A stretch of DNA of 9,746 bases from Halobacteriales archaeon (lineage in GTDB: Archaea; Thermoplasmatota; SW-10-69-26; JACQPN01; JAIVGT01). Within the stretch, counting starts at the first letter, position 1; the number at the start of each line of letters is the position of its first letter. This document shows, piece by piece, positions 5,355 to 9,746 of the stretch. The notes below the pieces were generated by a model. That model saw only the letters and a list, made by a program, of their open reading frames with translations. It did no database searches and was not told the origin of the DNA. A program made the translations under genes and the position numbers. Location: NCBI GenBank assembly GCA_020201485.1, contig JAIVGT010000062.1:1-9746 (forward strand). Direction: 5' to 3'.

Positions 5355-6157
5355 TCACGGGGCCACGTCCGCCACCGGTGCCCCGGCCGTCCGCTGGCTG
5401 CTCGCGACGAGGTACACCCCGACGAGGATGACCGCGCCGCCCAGCAGGCTCGCCACCGGCGGGACCTCGGCCAGCACGAGCCAGGCGAGGAGGGCGCTGC
5501 CGATGGGCTCGCCGACGATGGCCGTGCTCACCAGGCTCGCCGGAACCCAGCGCAGGCTCCAGTTCGCGACCGTGTGGCCGAAGAGCTGCGGTCCGACGGC
5601 CAGGCCGAGGCAGAGCAGCAGGTCCCGCGCCGGCAACCCGGTGAGCGGCTCGCGCGCCGCGAAGGCGAGGGCGAGGAGCGTGACGCTGGCGCTGGCGTAC
5701 ACGACGAGCGCGTAGGCCGGCAGGCTCAGCCGCTGCCGCTGCCGCCGCCCGCCGAGGAAGTACACGGCCGCGAACAGCGCGCCGGCGAAGGCGAGCGCGT
5801 CGCCGAGCAAGGCCTGCCCGCTCAGCGCATAGTCGCCGCGCACCAGCAGGAGCGCGCCGAGGAGGGCGAGGCCGATGCGCGCAGCGACGTGACCCAGGTG
5901 GCGAAGTGCAGGGCGAGCACGACCCCGATGCCGGCGAGGAGCAGCGCGTCGCGGCGGGGCATGGCGCGCAATTCCGCGTGGTGCCGGGCCAACGCCCAGG
6001 GCGCGAGCAGGAGCGTGGCGAACGCGAGGCGGTAGAACGCAATGGCGAGCGGCCCAGCTTCGCCCACGAGCCGGATGAGGAGCGCGGCCGTGCTCATCGA
6101 GGCGACGGCGACGGCGAGCGAGCCGCCGATGAAGGCCGGGCTCGGGTCGCGCTGCAC
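5355..6157 (-). pseudogene. DMT/EamA-family transporter, frame broken by an internal deletion
   Basis: Two pieces in different frames together make most of an EamA (drug/metabolite transporter) membrane protein. The first piece (GTG 6157 to a stop at 5822) has normal early helices, for example STAALLIRLVGEAGPLAIAF and AGIGVVLALHFATWVTSLR, then meaningless residues. The second is open from about 5877 to 5355 and resumes with IGLALLGALLLVRGDYALSG, followed by the complete second EamA half. After TSLR (near base 5881) the segment of roughly 30 residues that normally forms helix 5 and ends in the GER motif is absent. The joined pieces total about 266 residues against a usual 290-300. The frame change fits a loss of 3n+1 bases. 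A simple one-base sequencing error cannot explain it, but an assembly collapse could. A GTG at 5843 could start the second half on its own, though half a transporter would probably not work. Confidence 0.75.
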
Positions 6158-6180
6158 GCAGGGCAGGGGCGCAGGCTGCC

Positions 6181-6187
6181 CTTCAAC
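6181..6187 (-). promoter_or_regulatory. TATA-like box of the transporter gene
   Basis: The minus strand reads GTTGAAG here, centred 27 nt before the GTG at 6157. The core matches the arginase box (GTTGAAATC). It lies in the 54-base gap after the upstream dehydrogenase/hydratase gene and supports the GTG start of the transporter. Confidence 0.4.
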
Positions 6188-6211
6188 GCTCCGCTCTGCG
6201 AACGCCCTCGC

Positions 6212-8089
6212 CTACTTGCCCTTCCACTCCGCCTTCCGCTTCTCGATGAACGCGCGCATGCCCTCGACGCGGTCCTCGCTGGCGAACGTGACCGTGACGC
6301 TGTCCGCCTCCAGGGCGAGGGCCGTGTCCATGTCCTGGTCCAAGCCGTGGGCCATCGCGCTCTTCGCCTGCTGCACGGCGATGGGGGCGTTGCTGGCGAT
6401 GCGCTCCGCGAGCTTCAGGGCCTCGGGGAGCAGCTGGTCGTGGGGCAGGACGCGGTTCACGATGCCCAGAGCCTCGGCGCGGTCGGCGCTGAACCGGTCG
6501 CCGGTGTAGATGAGCTCGCGGGCCTTGGCGCGGCCGATGAGGCGGGGCAGGCGCTGCGTGCCGCCGAAGCCGGGGTGGATGCCGAGCGTCACCTCGGGGA
6601 GGCCGAACTGCGCCTTGTCGCTGGCGAGGAGGATGTCGCAGGCGAGCGCCAGCTCCAGGCCGCCGCCGAAGCAGAAGCCGTTGACGGCGGCGATGACCGG
6701 CTTCTCCAGCAGGTCCAGCTCGCGCGTCACCTGCTGGCCGAACTTCGTGTAGGCCCGGCTCTCGACGGCGCTGACCTTGGCCATGACGCCGATGTCCGCG
6801 CCGCTGATGAAGGCCCGGCCTTCGCCGGTCAGCACGAGCACGCGCACCGCCGGGTCGGCCCGGACCTGGGCGATGACGTGGTGCAGGTCGCGGAGCACGT
6901 CCCAGTTCAGCGCGTTCAGCGCCTCCGGCCGATCGATGGTGGCCAGGGCGACGTGGCCCCGCCGCTCCAGGCGCACCTTGGGCACGGGCCAGGGCGCGTT
7001 GCTCGCGCCGAGCTGGCGCAGCGGCTGCGGGACGCGGAACGCCTCGCCGTGCTTCGCGTGCACCTGCTCGACGAGGCGAAGCGCCTCGCGCGTGCCAAGG
7101 TCGTTCATGAGCGCGAACGGGCCCTTCGCCCAGCGCAGGCCGGTCGTCGCGCCCTTGTCCGTGTCCGCCGCGCTTGCCACGCCCTCCTCGACGAGATGGC
7201 AGGCGATGCCCAGCTCGACGCCGAGCAGCCGCTCCTTCACCGCGTGGAACTTCGACGGGTTGGGCGCGCCTTCGAGCTTCCACAGCTGGTTGGCCTCGAA
7301 CTGCTTCTTCAGCAGCGGGCTGACCTTGTAGAACGGGCCGAGCTGCGCGAGGGAGCCCTGCGCATGGTAGGCGATGGGGATGCCGGTGAAGTTCATGAGC
7401 TCGAACGGGCCCATGCCGATGCCGAACGCCTCCTTCGCCGCGGCGTCGATGGTCGGGATGTCGAAGCCCTCCTCGTGCAGCCGGCACGCTTCGTTCAGGA
7501 ACGGCACGAAGAAGCGGTTCACGGCGAAGCCCGGGCTGTCCGTGGTGAGGATGGGGCCCTTGCCCAGCTTGCGGCTGAACTCGAGGAGCGCGGTGAAGGT
7601 CGCGTCGCTCGTCTTGCTGCCGCGGATGACCTCGACGAGGACGTTGACCGCGGCGGGGTTGAAGAAGTGCAGGCCGCCGAAGCGGTCGGCGCGCGCCGTG
7701 AACTGCGCCAGCGCGTTGACGCTGAGCGAGCTGGTGTTCGTGGCGAAGACGCAGGTCGCGGGCGCGTGCTGGTCGAGCTCGCGGAACACGGCTTCCTTGA
7801 CCTTCATCTCCTCGAACACCGCCTCGATGACCAGGTCGGTGCCCTGCGCCGCTTCGGCGAGGCTGGTCGTGGTCGCGATGCGGCCGAGCGTGGCCTGCAT
7901 CTCGCCCGCCTCGAGCTTGCCCTTGTCCACGCGCTTCTGCAGCTGGTCGCGGATGCGGTCGAGGCCCTTCTTCACGAACTCGGGCTTGACGTCGTGCATG
8001 ACCACGTGGAAGCCGCTTGCGGCGCACGCCTGCGCGATGCCGCTGCCCATGTTGCCGGAGCCGATGACCGCGACGCGCTGGATGGCCAT
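6212..8089 (-). CDS. Bifunctional 3-hydroxyacyl-CoA dehydrogenase / enoyl-CoA hydratase
   Basis: A 625-residue cytosolic fusion catalysing the two middle steps of beta-oxidation: hydration of enoyl-CoA and NAD-linked oxidation of 3-hydroxyacyl-CoA. Order: NAD-binding domain (VIGSGNMGSGIAQ, residues 8-20), dehydrogenase C-terminal domains (about 185-365), then a crotonase domain (about 371-625). The dehydrogenase residues are all present with the expected spacing: His141 and Asn144 in HFFNP, Glu153, and Asn191. The hydratase glutamates are also both present: Glu479 in FGGGLELA and Glu499 in LPEVTLGIHPG. The dehydrogenase-first order is the archaeal type, opposite to bacterial FadB/FadJ. ATG 8089 starts the Rossmann strand directly; AAGGTG six bases before it is a reasonable Shine-Dalgarno. 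The substrate could be fatty acyl-CoA, crotonyl-CoA or products of branched amino acids, and cannot be read from the sequence. Confidence 0.95.
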   Translation of the reverse strand: MAIQRVAVIGSGNMGSGIAQACAASGFHVVMHDVKPEFVKKGLDRIRDQLQKRVDKGKLEAGEMQATLGRIATTTSLAEAAQGTDLVIEAVFEEMKVKEAVFRELDQHAPATCVFATNTSSLSVNALAQFTARADRFGGLHFFNPAAVNVLVEVIRGSKTSDATFTALLEFSRKLGKGPILTTDSPGFAVNRFFVPFLNEACRLHEEGFDIPTIDAAAKEAFGIGMGPFELMNFTGIPIAYHAQGSLAQLGPFYKVSPLLKKQFEANQLWKLEGAPNPSKFHAVKERLLGVELGIACHLVEEGVASAADTDKGATTGLRWAKGPFALMNDLGTREALRLVEQVHAKHGEAFRVPQPLRQLGASNAPWPVPKVRLERRGHVALATIDRPEALNALNWDVLRDLHHVIAQVRADPAVRVLVLTGEGRAFISGADIGVMAKVSAVESRAYTKFGQQVTRELDLLEKPVIAAVNGFCFGGGLELALACDILLASDKAQFGLPEVTLGIHPGFGGTQRLPRLIGRAKARELIYTGDRFSADRAEALGIVNRVLPHDQLLPEALKLAERIASNAPIAVQQAKSAMAHGLDQDMDTALALEADSVTVTFASEDRVEGMRAFIEKRKAEWKGK

Positions 8090-8095
8090 GCGCTG

Positions 8096-8101
8096 CACCT
8101 T
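8096..8101 (-). promoter_or_regulatory. Shine-Dalgarno of the dehydrogenase/hydratase gene
   Basis: The minus strand reads AAGGTG, six bases before ATG 8089. It is the one clear Shine-Dalgarno at a first gene in the window. It goes with an A/T box (CCCTTTTC, 8125-8132) that lies about 38 nt upstream, further than the 25-29 nt of the other genes, so this mRNA probably has a short leader of about 12 nt. Confidence 0.45.
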
Positions 8102-8124
8102 GGCCGCGGCATGCGCTTCCCCCC

Positions 8125-8132
8125 GAAAAGGG
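8125..8132 (-). promoter_or_regulatory. Possible TATA-like box of the dehydrogenase/hydratase gene
   Basis: The minus strand reads CCCTTTTC here. It is the only A/T-rich run upstream of ATG 8089 in the divergent 128-base gap, centred about 38-40 nt from the start codon. It would place the transcript start near 8102, just before the Shine-Dalgarno. Confidence 0.35.
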
Positions 8133-8185
8133 TTCGGCCGGGCCGGGCGCGGGCGGCGCGGCGCGGGGCGCTGGCTCGGCAAAAC

Positions 8186-8193
8186 CCTTATCC
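8186..8193 (+). promoter_or_regulatory. TATA-like box of the dioxygenase gene
   Basis: CCTTATCC follows an AAAA run, with TTAT centred about 28 nt before ATG 8218. It shares TTATCC with the boxes of the PAC2 gene and the small secreted protein. No Shine-Dalgarno lies between it and the ATG, so a leaderless transcript is likely. Confidence 0.55.
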
Positions 8194-8217
8194 GTTGCCC
8201 AGCTTTGTGCGTCGCCC

Positions 8218-8928
8218 ATGGACGAGCCGCAGCTGCCCGGCAGCGGCGCGACGGATTATGAGCGCTACCTGCGCGTGGCGGAGCTCCTGTCGCTGCAGAA
8301 GCCCCGCGAGCTGCGCGCGCACCGCGACGAGCTGCTCTTCCAGATCGAGCACCAGACGGCGGAGCTCTGGTTCAAGCAGATCACCGAGGACCTGCATGAT
8401 GCCGGCCAGCTCATCGACGAGGGCAAGGTCCTGGAGGCGGAGCGGCTCTTGGAGCGCGGCGCGCAGGTCATCCGCATCCTCACGGAGCAGATCCTCATCC
8501 TGACGACGATGAGCCCGTGGGACTACCACACCATCCGCCTCAAGCTCGGCCGGGGCAGCGGCGCGGAGAGCCCGGGGTTCCGCCAGCTCATGACCGCGCC
8601 CCGCGACCTGTGGCCGAAGTACGAGGCGCAGCTCGCCAAGCGCAAGGTCACGCTCGAGGACGTGTACGTGCACTTCCACGAGCACTACGACCTGTTCCGC
8701 CTGGCCGAGGCCATGACCGACTTCGACATGCGCTTCCAGGTGTGGCGGCTGAACCACGTGACCTTCATCAAGCGCGTCATCGGCCGGGACGTGATGAGCC
8801 TCAAGGGCTACAGCGTGCACGAGCTGGAGTCGGCCATGGGCATGCAGCTCTACCCGGAGCTGTGGAAAGTGCGCAACGCCCTGACGAACCGCGCCGGCAC
8901 GAGCCCGCACGGCAGCTACGGGCACTGA
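8218..8928 (+). CDS. Tryptophan 2,3-dioxygenase family protein (short form)
   Basis: A 236-residue, mainly helical haem protein of the tryptophan 2,3-dioxygenase superfamily (kynA-like). Members of the main family open the indole ring with O2 to give N-formylkynurenine. Compared with the Xanthomonas enzyme, the distal residues Phe41 and His45 (FQIEHQTAELW), Tyr103 and Arg107 (DYHTIR) and the haem ligand His180 (FQVWRLNH) are all in place, and GSGAESPGFR replaces the GPSSGFQS stretch. The glycine-rich GTGGSSG loop that holds the substrate amine and carboxylate is not there; the region reads VMSLKGYSVHELE before the conserved YPELWKVRN. I recall a short bacterial subfamily with a similar altered loop. 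Tryptophan is therefore likely but not certain as substrate; the superfamily also includes MarE and the tyrosine hydroxylases. The gene diverges from the beta-oxidation fusion. Confidence 0.88.
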   Translation: MDEPQLPGSGATDYERYLRVAELLSLQKPRELRAHRDELLFQIEHQTAELWFKQITEDLHDAGQLIDEGKVLEAERLLERGAQVIRILTEQILILTTMSPWDYHTIRLKLGRGSGAESPGFRQLMTAPRDLWPKYEAQLAKRKVTLEDVYVHFHEHYDLFRLAEAMTDFDMRFQVWRLNHVTFIKRVIGRDVMSLKGYSVHELESAMGMQLYPELWKVRNALTNRAGTSPHGSYGH

Positions 8929-8939
8929 GCGGCGCGCCC

Positions 8940-9746
8940 TCAGGGGTCGAGCCGGAACACGTCGAAGCCGCGGCCGAGGTCGCCGGTGAAGGCGTACGGC
9001 CCGCCGTAGGCGTACGTCGCCCACGTGTCCGCGCCGGGAAGCTGCTCATGGTCGAGCACCTGGGGCAGGGTGGGGTTGCTGAAGTCCACCATGAAGGACC
9101 CCGTCTCGTACGCGGCGCTCACGGCGATGTCGGTGCCGGGCATGACGTTGAAGTTGTGCACGGTGCAGAGCGCGGCGGCGCTCGTCGCCGGGGGCGGGGC
9201 GACGTAGCCCACGAGGAGCGGGGCCTGGGGGATGCTGATGTCGTAGAACCACATCGCCCCCACGGGCAGCTTGCCCTGGCCGATGCCGCATCCGCCGCCG
9301 ACGAGCGCGCCGAGGAACTCGTCGCCGAGGATGGCCATGCTCCCGCCCTTGGCGAAGGCGGAGGAGTGGTGGATGCTGATGAGCGGGTTGACGATGTGGG
9401 CGAGCACGACCGGCTGCAGCGGGTCGGTGATGTCCCAGAGCATCGTCTCCTGGATGCCGGCGCAGATGGCGCGGTGGTGCTCCAGGTCGATGGTCGTGTC
9501 GTGGCAGCCGCCGCTGACGATGGTGTCGTCCCACGTCCACGTGCGGGCGACGTGCGGGTTGCGGAAGTCGCGCACGTCCACGATCTCGAGGCGGTGGTAC
9601 TCGGTGGGGTTGAACAGGTTGTACGCGCCGATGTAGACGTAGCCGGTGTCGCCGACCGGCGTGTCGGTGTGGCTTCCGTGGACGAGGCTGACCTGGCCGC
9701 CGACGACCGGGTTCGCCGGGTTCGTCGCGTCGACGACGCACAGGCC
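8940..9746 (-). CDS. LVIVD-repeat beta-propeller-like protein, C-terminal part (cut by window edge)
   Basis: The last 268 residues of a longer protein; the reading frame is open to base 9746, so the start and any signal peptide are outside the window. The chain carries degenerate LVIVD repeats: LCVVDATNPANPVV, LEIVDVRDFRNPHV, TMLWDITDPLQPVV, MWFYDISIPQAPLL and FMVDFSNPTLPQV, each about 40-55 residues apart, as in a beta-propeller of bacterial and archaeal surface proteins. Between them are polar motifs I recognise from one LVIVD subgroup: GGCHD (His82 of the visible part), SIHHSSAF (His126, His127), LGDE (142-143) and TVHNF (His197), then GRGFDVFRL at the end. Together they could form a metal site, which is inference. 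The likely location is the cell surface. No function is known to me. It converges on the dioxygenase gene with 11 bases between stop codons. Confidence 0.85.
   Translation of the reverse strand, partial: GLCVVDATNPANPVVGGQVSLVHGSHTDTPVGDTGYVYIGAYNLFNPTEYHRLEIVDVRDFRNPHVARTWTWDDTIVSGGCHDTTIDLEHHRAICAGIQETMLWDITDPLQPVVLAHIVNPLISIHHSSAFAKGGSMAILGDEFLGALVGGGCGIGQGKLPVGAMWFYDISIPQAPLLVGYVAPPPATSAAALCTVHNFNVMPGTDIAVSAAYETGSFMVDFSNPTLPQVLDHEQLPGADTWATYAYGGPYAFTGDLGRGFDVFRLDP

Noticed and set aside
5822..5885. Programmed frameshift in the transporter
   Set aside because: A frameshift alone would not explain the missing helix-5 segment; protein sequence is absent, not just out of frame, and no slippery run or following structure was seen at the junction.
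8131..8180. Extreme GC run between the divergent dehydrogenase and dioxygenase genes, considered as an RNA gene or repeat
   Set aside because: It contains simple G/C combinations that can pair in many ways; no tRNA-like or other defined structure and no repeated unit could be made out.
5906..8503. 865-codon open frame on the plus strand, opposite the dehydrogenase/hydratase gene
   Set aside because: It is the antisense of a gene with all catalytic residues in place, and it also runs through the divergent promoter region. The composition (Arg, Ala, Glu, Val, Leu, His) is typical of antisense frames in high-GC genomes.

Overview
The window is GC-rich, densely coding DNA from what is most likely an archaeon. 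The sequence shows three archaeal signs: a PAC2-family protein, two small zinc-finger proteins of a type I know from archaea, and short A/T boxes centred 25 to 29 nt upstream of at least six start codons with no Shine-Dalgarno between, as in leaderless archaeal transcription. The proteins are rich in Lys and Arg, so an extreme halophile is unlikely. A Thermoplasmatota-like lineage is a weak guess from gene content. No rRNA, tRNA, CRISPR array or mobile element was seen, and no gap exceeds 300 bases.

Left part (1-2821). The 5' end of a short-chain dehydrogenase (1-179, minus) diverges from a PAC2 protein (264-998, plus). PAC2 converges on an arginase (1031-1924, minus). Upstream of arginase, on the same strand, are a small Cys-containing secreted protein (2009-2218) and two zinc-finger genes (2274-2438 and 2438-2821) whose stop and start codons share one base.

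Middle part (2919-6157). Formate-tetrahydrofolate ligase (2919-4556, plus) is followed by a 68-residue zinc-finger protein (4615-4821, plus). This ends one base from the stop codon of a convergent secreted protein (4823-5272, minus). Next comes a DMT/EamA transporter (5355-6157, minus) that has lost one membrane segment and its reading frame, so it is broken either in the genome or in the assembly.

Right part (6212-9746). A bifunctional 3-hydroxyacyl-CoA dehydrogenase/enoyl-CoA hydratase (6212-8089, minus) diverges from a short tryptophan 2,3-dioxygenase-family protein (8218-8928, plus). That gene converges on an LVIVD-repeat protein (8940-9746, minus) that runs off the window.

Together the metabolic genes suggest a heterotroph degrading amino acids and acyl-CoAs. 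Arginase would split arginine; the dioxygenase would open the tryptophan ring; the fused enzyme would carry out the two middle steps of beta-oxidation; and formate-tetrahydrofolate ligase could return formate, such as that released from N-formylkynurenine, to the folate pool. This link is inferred from function only, because most genes have their own promoter-like box. I did not find a clear new multi-gene system. The best leads are the coupled zinc-finger pair, the dioxygenase with a replaced substrate loop, the PAC2 protein with a proteasome-docking-like tail, and the broken transporter.
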